A program made the position numbers and the translations under genes. A stretch of 64,000 nt of DNA from Virgisporangium ochraceum. Lineage in GTDB: Bacteria; Actinomycetota; Actinomycetes; Mycobacteriales; Micromonosporaceae. The notes under the pieces were generated by a model that worked only from the letters and a program-made list of their open reading frames with translations, ran no database searches and was not told the origin of the DNA. The stretch is taken from positions 56,132 through 120,131 of the forward strand of contig NZ_BOPH01000081.1 in assembly GCF_016863655.1 (NCBI RefSeq). Direction: 5' to 3'. Shown in pieces: positions 17,560 through 26,607 of this stretch (positions within the stretch are counted from its first letter, which is position 1; each line of letters starts with the position of its first letter).

Positions 17560-18851
17560 TCCCCCTCGACGAGGCCCTCGTCCGGCGGGCCCGGCTCCGG
17601 CTGGGGCTGGGCGTCGGGCTGGCGGTCACCGCGTTGCTGGCGCTGGCCGGCGGGATCTCCTACGCCGTGCTGCTGCGCAGCCAGGAGGCGCAGATCCACC
17701 GCGAGCTCGCCTGGGGCGCCGCGCACGGCGCGATCGCCGGGCCGCCCGCCTGCAGCTTCATCTTCCACTTCTCCGACAGTGCGTCCGGTGCCAGCCTCAG
17801 CCGCGCCAACAACCCGCCACCGGCGGGCTTCCCGCTGTGGTCGGCGGTCGACCGGGTCGCGGCGACCGGCGACCCGGACGACGTCGAGGTCGCCCGCGAC
17901 GGGACCGTGTACTACGTCCATACCGAGCGGCGCGACGGCGGCGTCGTCCAGGTGGTGTTCGACGCCCGGTTCCAGCTCTCCGACCGCCGGCACCTGCTGT
18001 GGGCCTTCGCGCTGGCGGCATCGGCCGGCCTTCTCGCCGCGACCGTGACGGGCGTGCAGGTCGGCCGCCGCGCGGTGGCGCCGCTGGTCGAGGCCCTGGC
18101 CCGGCAGCGCCGGTTCGTCGCCGACGCCAGCCACGAGCTGCGCACCCCGATCGCGCACGTGCACACGCGCGCCCAGTTGCTGGCCCGTCGCGCGACCGCC
18201 GAACCGGAGGATCTGCAACGGCTGGTCCTGGCGACCCGCCGCCTCGGCGAGATCGTCGACGAGATGCTGCTGTCGGCGCGCCTCGCGTCGACGCCCGGCG
18301 AGCCGCGGACGGCCGGACCGGTCGACCTGGCCGCGCTGGCGGTCGACGCCGTCGAGCTGGAGCTGGACGGGGCGGCCGAACGCGGTCAGGTGCTGACCCT
18401 GACCGTGCCGGAGCATCCGGTGCTCGTGCCGGGCGTCGAGTCGGCCCTGCGCCGGGTGCTGGGCGAGCTGCTCGCCAACGCGTTCGCCCACCTGCCGCGG
18501 GGCGGCCGGATCAGCGTGACGGTCCGGTCCGACCTCGTTCCCGACGGGCCGGTCGCCGAGGTGCTGGTCGCCGACACCGGTCACGGGTTCGACCCGGCGG
18601 ACGCCGAGCGCATCTTCGACCGGTTCCACCGGGGCGCGAACGCGGGCGAGCGGCGGCACGGGCTCGGGTTGGCGCTGCTGCGCGAGGTGGTGACCGGTCA
18701 CGGCGGCACCATCACCGCCGACGGGCATCCCGGCCGCGGGGCGGTGTTCACGGTGCGACTGCCCACAGTGGACTCCGCGCCGGGCCGGCACCGGCCGCGG
18801 TGGCGGGCGCGGCCCGCCTTCGGCGTCACCCGATCAGGACGCCGGGATTGA
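17556..18851 (+). CDS. Sensor histidine kinase
   Basis: A 431-residue membrane kinase. TM1 is about residues 17-40, an extracytoplasmic sensor follows (40-145, with one Cys), TM2 is about 147-166, and there is a short linker. The phospho-acceptor is His193 in FVADASHELRTPIAH. The ATPase part shows ELLANAFAHLP (N box), VADTGHGFDPADA (G1) and GLGLALLREVV (G2). It is translated with the response regulator through a GTGA overlap. Its last 26 bp overlap the 3' end of the convergent flavoprotein gene. The signal is not known. Confidence 0.9.
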   Translation: MIPLDEALVRRARLRLGLGVGLAVTALLALAGGISYAVLLRSQEAQIHRELAWGAAHGAIAGPPACSFIFHFSDSASGASLSRANNPPPAGFPLWSAVDRVAATGDPDDVEVARDGTVYYVHTERRDGGVVQVVFDARFQLSDRRHLLWAFALAASAGLLAATVTGVQVGRRAVAPLVEALARQRRFVADASHELRTPIAHVHTRAQLLARRATAEPEDLQRLVLATRRLGEIVDEMLLSARLASTPGEPRTAGPVDLAALAVDAVELELDGAAERGQVLTLTVPEHPVLVPGVESALRRVLGELLANAFAHLPRGGRISVTVRSDLVPDGPVAEVLVADTGHGFDPADAERIFDRFHRGANAGERRHGLGLALLREVVTGHGGTITADGHPGRGAVFTVRLPTVDSAPGRHRPRWRARPAFGVTRSGRRD

Positions 18852-20358
18852 GGACCCCGCGCGGGTCGAGGGCCGCCTTCGCCGCGCGGAGCGCGGCGTG
18901 GAACGGCTCGGGGCGTTCGGTGTCGTACCACCGGCGGTGGTCCCGACCGACGGCGTGGTGATGGGTGACCGTGCCGCCGTGTGCCGCGATGGCGTCGTTG
19001 ACCGCCCGCTTCACCTCGTCCCAGCGGTCGACCTCGGCACCGCGCGGCGCCGGCGCGAGGATCGTGAAGTACGGCGCGGGACCGTCGGGGTACACGTGCG
19101 TCAGCCGGTAGGTGACCACCGTCGAGCCACGTGGGCCGGCGGCGTCGACGACCGCGTCGCGCAGGTCGTCGAACCGGTCCCAGGCGCACGCCGTCTCGAC
19201 GGTCTCGACCATGACACCGAGCCGCACCAGCGCGTCGCGCACGTAGGGCGCGCGCAGGAACGCCTCCCGCCAGGCGCCGCCGGTGCCGCCGCCGGTGGTC
19301 TCCCCGGTGCCGCCGTGCGCGCGGCTGATGTCGACCGCCCGGGCGAGGAGCGGGTCGACCGGGACGTCGGCGCTCTCGAACCCGAGCAGCAGGCGTGCGC
19401 CGCCGTCGGTGACGCCGGCCTGGATCGCCGCCTCCAGGGGGTCCAGGAGCCGGCAGTTGGCCGGTTGCAGCCCCGACTGGACGATCGCGCGGGCGGCGGC
19501 GCGGCCGTCGGCGTCGTGCTCGAAACGGATCGCGGCGGCGGCGGTGAAGCGCGGGCGGCGCCGCACCCGCAACCATGCCGCGGTGATGACGCCGAGGATG
19601 CCCTCCGACCCGAGGAACAGCCGGTCCGGCGCGGGCCCGGCACCGCTCGCCGGCACGCGTAAGGTCTCGTTGACCCCGATCGGGGTGACGACGCGCAGCG
19701 CCTGGACGAGGTCGTCGATGTGGGTCGGTCCGGTGGCGAAGTGGCCACCGGCACGGGTGGCGACCCAGCCGCCGACGGTGGAGAACTCGAAGCTCTGCGG
19801 AAAGTGGCGCAGCGTCAGGTCGTGCGGGCGGAGCCCCGCTTCGACCGCCGGGCCGAAGGTTCCGGCGCCGACGCGCGCGGCGTGGTTGACCGGGTCGACC
19901 TCGCTGACGCCGGCGAGCCGGCCCAGGTCCAGGGACAGCCACGGACCGGTCCCGCGGTACTCGACGCCGCCGACGACCGACGACCCGCCGCCGTAGGGCA
20001 CGACGGCGGTCCCGGTGTCGCCGGCCCAGTCGAGCAGCGCGGCGACGGCGGCGTCGGTGTCGGGCCGGGCGACCAGGTCGGGTGGATGGTCGACGCGGCC
20101 GGCCAGCGCCCGCACGACGTCGCGGTACGCCTTGCCGTACGCGTGCCCGGCCCGGTCCCGGTCGTCGTCGGTGACGAGGGAGGCCAGCGACGCCGGTGGC
20201 CGGATCCGAGGGGGTGGCAGCGGCGGGACGTCGGGCACCGGGGTGACGGCACCGTCGAGCGGCAGTAACAGCCCGACCTGTTCGCCCAGGGCGCGCAGCT
20301 GCCCGTCGTCGAGCGCCCGGTCGACCCGGCCCCAGCCCCACCACGAGCGCACCGGCAC
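18826..20358 (-). CDS. Alkyl-DHAP synthase-like FAD-binding protein
   Basis: A 510-residue VAO-type flavoprotein. The PCMH FAD domain is seen at TAVVPYGGGSSVVGGVEY and VGAGTFGPAVEAGL, with FSTVGGWVATRAGGHFATG. The C-terminal half ends VTHHHAVGRDHRRWYDTE and AALDPRGVLNPGVLIG, which is the pattern of alkyldihydroxyacetonephosphate synthases, where the His cluster is catalytic. Bacterial members are often annotated this way although ether lipids are not proven in most hosts. No acyl-DHAP enzyme is next to it. It converges on and overlaps the kinase gene. The fold is sure, the substrate open (an ether-lipid precursor or a 2-hydroxy acid). Confidence 0.8.
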   Translation of the reverse strand: MPVRSWWGWGRVDRALDDGQLRALGEQVGLLLPLDGAVTPVPDVPPLPPPRIRPPASLASLVTDDDRDRAGHAYGKAYRDVVRALAGRVDHPPDLVARPDTDAAVAALLDWAGDTGTAVVPYGGGSSVVGGVEYRGTGPWLSLDLGRLAGVSEVDPVNHAARVGAGTFGPAVEAGLRPHDLTLRHFPQSFEFSTVGGWVATRAGGHFATGPTHIDDLVQALRVVTPIGVNETLRVPASGAGPAPDRLFLGSEGILGVITAAWLRVRRRPRFTAAAAIRFEHDADGRAAARAIVQSGLQPANCRLLDPLEAAIQAGVTDGGARLLLGFESADVPVDPLLARAVDISRAHGGTGETTGGGTGGAWREAFLRAPYVRDALVRLGVMVETVETACAWDRFDDLRDAVVDAAGPRGSTVVTYRLTHVYPDGPAPYFTILAPAPRGAEVDRWDEVKRAVNDAIAAHGGTVTHHHAVGRDHRRWYDTERPEPFHAALRAAKAALDPRGVLNPGVLIG

Positions 20359-20379
20359 ACCATAGCGGTGCGGCCGCGG

Positions 20380-22035
20380 TCAGCCGTGGAACGCGACCTC
20401 GGCGCCGTCGCTGTCGACCCAGTCCCAGAACGACGTGTGGTCGGAGATCCGTCCGCTCTCCTTGAACGCCCAGCTGACCACGGTCGGTGCGCCGTCGTCG
20501 TCGAGGACGTCGAGGTCGAACAGGTAGCCCTGCCAGTCGATCATGCCGGCACCGACCACGAAGCGGTCCGGTGGCAGCCCGTCGAGCCGTCCGGTGGCGA
20601 AGCCGGTGCCCCGCCCGAACCAGTCGTCGACGTTGCGGTCGACCTCCGCGCGGAGGCGGCCGAAGCCGGCGTGGGCGGCGCGGAAGTCCCGGACCGGCCG
20701 CGGCACCGGTCCCGCCATGACGGGCACGACGGCGGTCGCGTCGGTCGGCTCCGGCGCGCGTCCCAGAACGATCTGCAGGTACAGGTCCGGACGGGGGTCG
20801 TCGAGGCCGGGTCCGGACCCGGGCTCGTCGGCGTCGCTGAGGACGGACAGGTAGGCGAGGTGGGTGCTGCCCTGCGGGTCGGCGAGCAGCACCAGCGCCA
20901 CCGTACGGGCGCGCACGGCGGCGACGAAACGCGGCGCGTGGTCCGCGACCGGCGCCCAGACCCGGTCGAGCGCCGCCGACCAGTCGTCGCCGGACCCGAC
21001 ACCCCACGGGTTCGCGGCGAACGGCAGGTTTCCGACGCCGTCGCGGAAGAGCATCCCGCGCACGGTGTACGCGGTGATCTCGCGGTCGCGGACGACCTCC
21101 TGGACCGCCTCCGGATCACGGCTGGCGACCAGCGGTAGTTCCAGGGCGCACCGCTCCTCGAAGTCCTCCGTCTCCCGGTACCGGGCCAGCAGGGTCGCCG
21201 CGTCCCGGGCGTCCGGGCCGGCCGTCGTCGGCGCGGCCGTCGCGGGCTCCGGCGGCGTCGGTCCGGCGTCGTCGGCACGCGCCTCGAACGTGACGTGCGG
21301 CAGCCGGGTCCGCAGCGCGTCGAGCCCGACGAACCGGGACCGGCTGAGGTTCACGTAGTGCAGCGACGGCATCGTCGCGGTGGGGGAGAGGTCGTCGATC
21401 CGGCACCCGCACAGCCCGAGCACCTGCAGGGACGGGTGGCCGGTCAGCGGACCGATGTCGGTGACCCGGGTGTCGTACACGAAGAGGCGGGTCAGCGGCA
21501 GGGCGGCCAGGGGGGAGAGGTCGGCCAGCGGCCCGTCGGTGATGCCCACGTCGTGCAGGTACGCCAGCCCGGCCAGCGGGCGCACGTCGGTCACCCCGGT
21601 GTTCTCCAGCCGCAGGATGCGCAGGCCGTGCAGCCGCGCCAGCGGCGCGATGTCGTCGACCGGCCCGCTCAGCGACAGGTCGCCGAGGGCGTCGGCACCG
21701 GCGACGGCGTCAACCAGCGGCGCGAGGTCGAACGGCACTGTCGTCTCGATGGACAGCCACTGCAGGTTCCGCAGCGTCGACAGCTGGTTGAACGCGGTGG
21801 CGCCGCTCGTCCGCAGGCGCAGCCCGTCGATCGCGTCGAGGTCGGCCTGCGGTACGGGTCCGTCGGTGACCCCGGTGAGGGAGCGCAGCGCGAGCTCCAC
21901 GCGCCGCTCGGCGGGCGGGCCGGCCGGGTCGTCGTCGCGGTGGAGGGCGGCCCGCGCGTACGCGTACCGCGACGGATCCCCGGACACCGCCGCGGTGTCG
22001 GTGCGGTCGGGTCGCTGTTCACCGTCGTGTCCCAT
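20380..22035 (-). CDS. Leucine-rich-repeat protein with unknown C-terminal domain
   Basis: About 551 residues with no signal peptide. Residues about 60-260 hold eight or so leucine-rich repeats of internalin type (LRNLQWLSIETTVPFDLAPL, LHGLRILRLENTGVTDVRPL, LPLTRLFVYDTRVTDIGPL). The C-terminal 270 residues form a separate globular domain ending in an acidic, Trp-rich tail (ISDHTSFWDWVDSD), with a flavour of SMI1/KNR4 or immunity-type proteins. The start at 22035 is preferred because GGGGGG lies just upstream; 22050 is the alternative. The function is not recognised; binding of a partner protein is the expected LRR role. Confidence 0.7.
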   Translation of the reverse strand: MGHDGEQRPDRTDTAAVSGDPSRYAYARAALHRDDDPAGPPAERRVELALRSLTGVTDGPVPQADLDAIDGLRLRTSGATAFNQLSTLRNLQWLSIETTVPFDLAPLVDAVAGADALGDLSLSGPVDDIAPLARLHGLRILRLENTGVTDVRPLAGLAYLHDVGITDGPLADLSPLAALPLTRLFVYDTRVTDIGPLTGHPSLQVLGLCGCRIDDLSPTATMPSLHYVNLSRSRFVGLDALRTRLPHVTFEARADDAGPTPPEPATAAPTTAGPDARDAATLLARYRETEDFEERCALELPLVASRDPEAVQEVVRDREITAYTVRGMLFRDGVGNLPFAANPWGVGSGDDWSAALDRVWAPVADHAPRFVAAVRARTVALVLLADPQGSTHLAYLSVLSDADEPGSGPGLDDPRPDLYLQIVLGRAPEPTDATAVVPVMAGPVPRPVRDFRAAHAGFGRLRAEVDRNVDDWFGRGTGFATGRLDGLPPDRFVVGAGMIDWQGYLFDLDVLDDDGAPTVVSWAFKESGRISDHTSFWDWVDSDGAEVAFHG

Positions 22036-22127
22036 GATCCCCCCGTACATTCACCGCTGTCGGGTGAAGTCCGGGCAGTTTCGCACACGGTCGCACGATC
22101 GGATGTCCCGCGCCGGTCGGGTGCCCG

Positions 22128-22961
22128 TCAGGGGGTGAGTGGGGTCGTTCCGCCCGCGACCGCCCGGAAGTCCACCGATCCCGCGAGCCGGGCGAGCGTG
22201 GCGTCGATCTCGAGGCCGAGCCACTGCGGCACGCTGGTGGCCAGGAGGTCGGCGTAGCCTTCGTAGTCGTCGCCGGACCGGAAGATCGGCGACTCGCCGG
22301 ACGCGTCACGCCAGTCGGTGACCACCTCGACCCACTCGCCGTGATCGGAAGCGATCTCGATCAACGAGTACCGGATGTCGGGGTCGAGCATGACCCCGTC
22401 CCCGACGGAGAAGCGCTGCCAGGTGGCGGCGGTCGCCCGCTGAGCCTCGTCGGTGTCCTCGAACCACTCGACGTACTCGTCCTCCAGCGTCGCGTACACC
22501 GGCGACCTCGAGTCGCCCCGGAGCGCGACCGACAACCGGTACTTCGGGTCCGAGCCGTGGTCGAGGTAGGAGGACGGGTCGTAGATTGTCGGACCGACGA
22601 GCGCGGAGACCACATCGCGCCACTGCGGGCTGCGCTCGCGCAGCTCCCAGAAGTCCACCAGCGACGGCGGTGGCGACGCGCCCAGCCGCGTCCGCAGCCT
22701 GCCCAGCAGGTCCAGGAAGGCATCCGACGGCGCACCGGCGGCGCGGCAGGCCGCCCGCGCCGGCCCGATCAGGGACCGCAGCCGGTCGAAGGGCAGCGTG
22801 ACGCGCGCGTCGGGGGCGGCTCCGTCGAACGCCGCGACCAGGCCGGCCGCCTCGACGGCGGACAGCCAGCGTGCGATGCGGTCGGTCACCTCGGTGAAGG
22901 ACGACTCGGACGTCCGCCGGCCGTGGCCGCGGGTCAGTACCGCGAACGGCTCGTCGCTCAT
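22128..22961 (-). CDS. Hypothetical protein, SMI1-like or immunity-type
   Basis: A 277-residue soluble protein with no motif I can name with certainty. It has an acidic, aromatic-rich second half (YATLEDEYVEWFEDTDEA, then IEIASDHGEWVEVVTDWRD) similar in tone to the C-terminal domain of the LRR protein encoded just downstream on the same strand. That hints at a shared family such as SMI1/KNR4-like immunity proteins. The two genes are 92 bp apart. Codon use is typical for the window. Function unknown. Confidence 0.6.
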   Translation of the reverse strand: MSDEPFAVLTRGHGRRTSESSFTEVTDRIARWLSAVEAAGLVAAFDGAAPDARVTLPFDRLRSLIGPARAACRAAGAPSDAFLDLLGRLRTRLGASPPPSLVDFWELRERSPQWRDVVSALVGPTIYDPSSYLDHGSDPKYRLSVALRGDSRSPVYATLEDEYVEWFEDTDEAQRATAATWQRFSVGDGVMLDPDIRYSLIEIASDHGEWVEVVTDWRDASGESPIFRSGDDYEGYADLLATSVPQWLGLEIDATLARLAGSVDFRAVAGGTTPLTP

Positions 22962-23010
22962 CGCCGGAGCATATGCCGTGGCACTCCGTGCCGTGGGTCA
23001 GGATGGTGGG

Positions 23011-23601
23011 GTGGACGCCCGGTGGGAGTGCGTGTTTCTGGCCCGGCACGGTCAGACCGAGTGGAACCTGCAACGACGCATGCAGGGTCAGTTCGACTCG
23101 GCGCTGACCGACGTCGGCGTGTCCCGGGCCCGGCATCTGGCCGCGGTGCTGCGGCCGCACGGGGTCGACGCGGTGTTCGCCAGCCCGTTGGGGCGGGCGG
23201 TGGCCACCGCGCGGATCATCGCCGCGGGCCTCGACCTGCCCGTCACGGTGGTCGACGAGCTGTCGGAGGTCCACCACGGCCGGTTCGCCGGCCTGACCGT
23301 CGACGACGTCCGCGACCGGTGGCCCGACGAGTGGAACAGCCGCGCGTCGCAGAAGTACACCTGGACGTTCCCCGGCGGCGAGAGCTACGCCGACGCCGAC
23401 GTCCGGGCGGGGCACGCCCTGACGCGGATCAGCGGGTCCGCGGCCCGCCGGCCGTTGGTCGTGTCCCACGAGATGATCGGCCGGATGCTGCAACGGCACC
23501 TGCTCGGTCTCAGCGCGCCGGAGGCCCTGGCCTGTACCCAGCCGAACGACGTCGTCTACCGGATCGATCCGGCCGCGAAGGTCCGGCAGGCCGTGCGCTG
23601 A
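23011..23601 (+). CDS. Histidine phosphatase (phosphoglycerate-mutase superfamily)
   Basis: A 196-residue protein. The catalytic motif LARHGQTEWN (Arg12-His13-Gly14) lies near the start. ASPLGRAVATARII carries the second arginine, ELSEVHHGRFAGL the acid residue, and VVSHEMIGR the second catalytic histidine. It is of the CobC/GpmB type, so it could dephosphorylate a small metabolite. The GTG at 23011 is chosen as start by family length; a GTG at 22993 is possible. It is divergent from the hypothetical gene at 22961. Confidence 0.85.
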   Translation: MDARWECVFLARHGQTEWNLQRRMQGQFDSALTDVGVSRARHLAAVLRPHGVDAVFASPLGRAVATARIIAAGLDLPVTVVDELSEVHHGRFAGLTVDDVRDRWPDEWNSRASQKYTWTFPGGESYADADVRAGHALTRISGSAARRPLVVSHEMIGRMLQRHLLGLSAPEALACTQPNDVVYRIDPAAKVRQAVR

Positions 23602-23693
23602 CGCGCGTTCCCCGGCGGGTGGACAGGGGCTGTGATCCGAATGTGACGGTGCGCGGACGCGAACTGTCACGCCGGGCGTGAAAGGCTTGGCGG

Positions 23694-23933
23694 GTGGATC
23701 GCCTTTCAATTCCACGGTGTCCGTGCTGCGGCTACCGGACAGGCTGTGCCACCTGCCCGGTCTGCTACTGGACGCACGACGGCGCGGCGGGCCGGCACTC
23801 CGGCACCGCGGTCGACGGTCTCAACGGCGAACGCACCCTCGACGAGGCCCGGCTGAACTACTCCATCTACGGCGCGAGCGCCCGCCGCTACCGCGACGTG
23901 GTGCGCCCGCCCCGGCCCGACGAACACCCCTGA
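23694..23933 (+). CDS. CPCC family cysteine-rich small protein
   Basis: A 79-residue protein starting MDRLSIPRCPCCGYRT, followed by CATCPVCYWTHDG, the two cysteine clusters of the CPCC family (a small zinc-ribbon-like fold). The rest is GLNGERTLDEARLNYSIYGA, as expected for this family. Members are usually lone genes, some near toxin-immunity loci; their role is unknown. The GTG start is the only one before the cysteines. Confidence 0.8.
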   Translation: MDRLSIPRCPCCGYRTGCATCPVCYWTHDGAAGRHSGTAVDGLNGERTLDEARLNYSIYGASARRYRDVVRPPRPDEHP

Positions 23934-24076
23934 TTGGCGCTCGATCGCGTCCACGTCTGCTCGTCGGAGAGGCTGGGCGTAGCGCCCCCTTGTCCGGGTG
24001 TCGGTGTCGGCGCCCGTAACGCCCGGTTCTCCTCACCCTGACCCTTGCGGGCCGCTGTGACCCATGGCACAGTGAA

Positions 24077-24091
24077 CGGCACTCAGTGCCG
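24077..24091. promoter_or_regulatory. Inverted repeat upstream of the tannase operon
   Basis: CGGCACTCAGTGCCG is a perfect 7-1-7 inverted repeat 62 bp before the esterase start. Further GGCAC half sites lie at about 24066 and 24109, and TCTATATG (24092-24099) just after it could be a -10 element. This fits an operator that blocks the promoter of the esterase and transporter genes. The regulator is not assigned; the TetR and GAF-PucR proteins of this island are candidates. Confidence 0.45.
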
Positions 24092-24152
24092 TCTATATGC
24101 GGACTGACGGCACAGCGTGCATCTTTCAGCCTGCTTGGTCAGGAGCTTCGCT

Positions 24153-25814
24153 ATGAGCCGAGTACTGCGAGTTCAGGAGAGATCGAGGCGGATATCCGCC
24201 CGTTTGACGGTCGTCACGGTGCTGGTGGGCGCGACAGCGGTTCTCGGGCCGGCGCCCTCCGCCGCAGCGGCCGGCACGGTTCCCCGCTGCGCCGACCTGG
24301 CGGGCGGACGGATCCCGGCATCGGCGATCACCCTGCCGACAAAGGGCGGCCGGGTCGACTCGGCGGCGGTGGTGACGCAGGTCGTCAGCGGCACGACCGT
24401 CGCGTACTGCAACGTCCAGGCGTCGCTGTCGCCGGTGGATCCCGCCGCACCCGACATCAGGCTGCGCGTCGCCATGCCGGTCGGGTGGAACCGCGCCACG
24501 GTGATGTTCGGCGGCGGCGGGTTCAACGGAACGGTCCCCGACGTCGCGCAGAACGTACCGTTCGGCCGTCCCGACCGGCCGACGCCGTTGGCCCGCGCGT
24601 ACGCGACGTACGCCAGCGACTCCGGGCACCAGGCGGGTCCCACCGGACCGCTCGACGGGTCCTTCGGCGTCAACGACGAGGCGCTGCGCAACTTCGCCGC
24701 CGGCGACGCGCTCAAGAAGACCCACGACGCCGCCCTGTACCTGATCCGTCGCGGCTACGGCGCCGGGCCGCGCCACGCCTACTTCGCGGGCGGATCGACC
24801 GGTGGTCGCGAGGCTCTCGTCGTCGCGCAACGCTGGCCCGATGCCTTCGACGGCGTGATCTCCGCGTACCCGGCCTGGAACAACATGGCCGAGATCCTGC
24901 AGCTGGGACACCTGACGCGGTTGATGGCGCGGCCCGGCGCGTTCCCCGTCCCCGACAAGCAGACCCTCCTCTACGACAGCGTCATGGCCGCGTGCGACGG
25001 ACGCGACGGCGTCGAGGACCGGATCATCTCGAACGAGACCGGGTGCCGCTTCGACCCCGCGACGCTGCGCTGCCCCGGCGGCGCGGACACCGGGCCGACG
25101 TGTCTGTCCGACCCGCAGCTCGCGTCGGTGGTCGCCGCGTCGACGCCGTTCAGCTGGCCGTACCGCCTCGCCAGCGGCGAGCGCCACTACCCGGGCTTCC
25201 CGTTCCTGTCCGGCGCGGACATGAGGACGCCGTATCTCGGGTTCGGCACCACCGCACCCGCCACGCCGATGCCGGCGACCAGTGGGTTCGGCCCCCGGTA
25301 CTGGGAACAGTGGGTCAGGTACTTCCTGACCCGCGATCCCGCGTTCGACTCGCTGCGCCTCGACCCGCGGCATCCGGGGACGTGGCTGCCCCGGATCAGC
25401 CACCTCTCCACCATCCAGGACCGCAACACCGTCGACCTCCGTCCCTTCGCGCGGTCCGGCGGACGGCTGCTCCTGCTCCACGGCGCCGCCGACGAACTGG
25501 TCTCGCACCGCTCGACGAACGACTACTACCGGCGGGTGCTCGACACGGTCGGAGCCCGGCAGACCCACGGTTTCCTGCGGTACTACCTCGTGCCGGGCGC
25601 GAACCACGCCAACTTCGGCGCGCCGGCGTTCGCCGCCACCTGGGACTCGCTGTCGGCCCTGGAACGGTGGGTCGAGGAGGGACGGCCGCCGGTCGCACCC
25701 GTCGCCGTCGACAACCGCGACGGCAGGACGCGCCCGCTCTGCGAGTACCCGCGCTGGCCGAGGTACCGCGCCGGCGACCCCGACGACGCCCGGAGCTTCA
25801 CGTGTGCGCCGTGA
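24153..25814 (+). CDS. Secreted tannase/feruloyl esterase
   Basis: A 553-residue protein with a signal peptide (basic start, hydrophobic 18-33, cleavage likely after PSAAAA at about 40). The tannase/feruloyl esterase fold is indicated by MFGGGGFNGTV, the nucleophile Ser215 in FAGGSTGGREA, LLLLHGAADELVSH (acid) and VPGANHANFG (His). Paired cysteines are as in the family. It should cut ester bonds of plant phenolics such as feruloylated sugars, chlorogenate or gallate esters, outside the cell. The ATG at 24153 follows AGGAG. An ABC importer begins 28 bp downstream, so the released acid is probably taken up at once. Confidence 0.88.
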   Translation: MSRVLRVQERSRRISARLTVVTVLVGATAVLGPAPSAAAAGTVPRCADLAGGRIPASAITLPTKGGRVDSAAVVTQVVSGTTVAYCNVQASLSPVDPAAPDIRLRVAMPVGWNRATVMFGGGGFNGTVPDVAQNVPFGRPDRPTPLARAYATYASDSGHQAGPTGPLDGSFGVNDEALRNFAAGDALKKTHDAALYLIRRGYGAGPRHAYFAGGSTGGREALVVAQRWPDAFDGVISAYPAWNNMAEILQLGHLTRLMARPGAFPVPDKQTLLYDSVMAACDGRDGVEDRIISNETGCRFDPATLRCPGGADTGPTCLSDPQLASVVAASTPFSWPYRLASGERHYPGFPFLSGADMRTPYLGFGTTAPATPMPATSGFGPRYWEQWVRYFLTRDPAFDSLRLDPRHPGTWLPRISHLSTIQDRNTVDLRPFARSGGRLLLLHGAADELVSHRSTNDYYRRVLDTVGARQTHGFLRYYLVPGANHANFGAPAFAATWDSLSALERWVEEGRPPVAPVAVDNRDGRTRPLCEYPRWPRYRAGDPDDARSFTCAP

Positions 25815-25842
25815 CCCCGGCGGCGGGCCGGACGGAGGCCCG

Positions 25843-26607
25843 GTGACGGCGGTAGAGCGGGTCGCGGTGCGCACGCGGGACCTGACCAAGGTGTTCCGGG
25901 GCTTCCGCGCGGTCGACTCCGTGAACCTGGAGGTCCGCGAGGGGAACGTGCACGCGCTGGTGGGTCCCAACGGTGCGGGGAAGACGACACTGTTCAACCT
26001 CCTCACCGGGTTCGTCGCACCGACGTCGGGAACGATCGAGGTGTTCGACGAGGACGTCACCGGCCGGCCGCCGGAGCAGATCGCGCGCCGGGGGGTGGCC
26101 AGGTCGTTCCAGATCACCAGCCTCTTCGACAGCCTGACGAGCCGCGAGCACGTCGAGCTGGCCCTGCAGGGCACCGGCCGGCAGGGATTCCGGTTCTGGC
26201 GCTCGGAGAAGCTGCTGGGACGAGACACGGCCCGCGTGGAGGAACTGCTCGGGCAGGTCGGGCTGATGCCGTTGGCGGACACGCCGGTGGGTGCGCTCGC
26301 CTACGGGCAGAAGCGCGCGCTGGAACTGTCGCTGGCGTTGGCGCTGGACCCGCCGGTGATGCTTCTCGACGAGCCGACGGCCGGAATGGGAACCGAGGAC
26401 GTCGACCGCACCATCGAGCTGGTCCGCCGCATCGCGGCCGGCCGCACGGTGGTGCTGGTCGACCACAACATGCGCGTCGTCGGCAGCCTGGCCGACCGGG
26501 TGACCGTGCTGCAGCAGGGCAGGATCCTGGCCGAGGGCGACTACGACGAGGTGCGCAACGACGAACGGGTGATCACCGCGTACCTGGGCGAGGCCCACCA
26601 TGCTTGA
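25843..26607 (+). CDS. HAAT-type ABC transporter ATPase (LivG-like)
   Basis: A 254-residue ATPase. Walker A is GPNGAGKTT (41-49), the signature is LAYGQKRALELS, Walker B is VMLLDEPTAG, and the switch His is in VLVDHNM. The start GTG at 25843 follows GGAGG. It is the first gene of a complete five-gene importer and overlaps the second ATPase by 8 bp. With the esterase before it and a CoA ligase further on, an aromatic or other organic acid is a likelier load than branched-chain amino acids; such use of this family is known for hydroxycinnamates. Confidence 0.92.
   Translation: MTAVERVAVRTRDLTKVFRGFRAVDSVNLEVREGNVHALVGPNGAGKTTLFNLLTGFVAPTSGTIEVFDEDVTGRPPEQIARRGVARSFQITSLFDSLTSREHVELALQGTGRQGFRFWRSEKLLGRDTARVEELLGQVGLMPLADTPVGALAYGQKRALELSLALALDPPVMLLDEPTAGMGTEDVDRTIELVRRIAAGRTVVLVDHNMRVVGSLADRVTVLQQGRILAEGDYDEVRNDERVITAYLGEAHHA

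Noticed and set aside
23975..23987. GGGCGTAGCGCCC as terminator after the CPCC gene
   Set aside because: A 5-bp stem only, with a weak CCCTT tail; too short to call.
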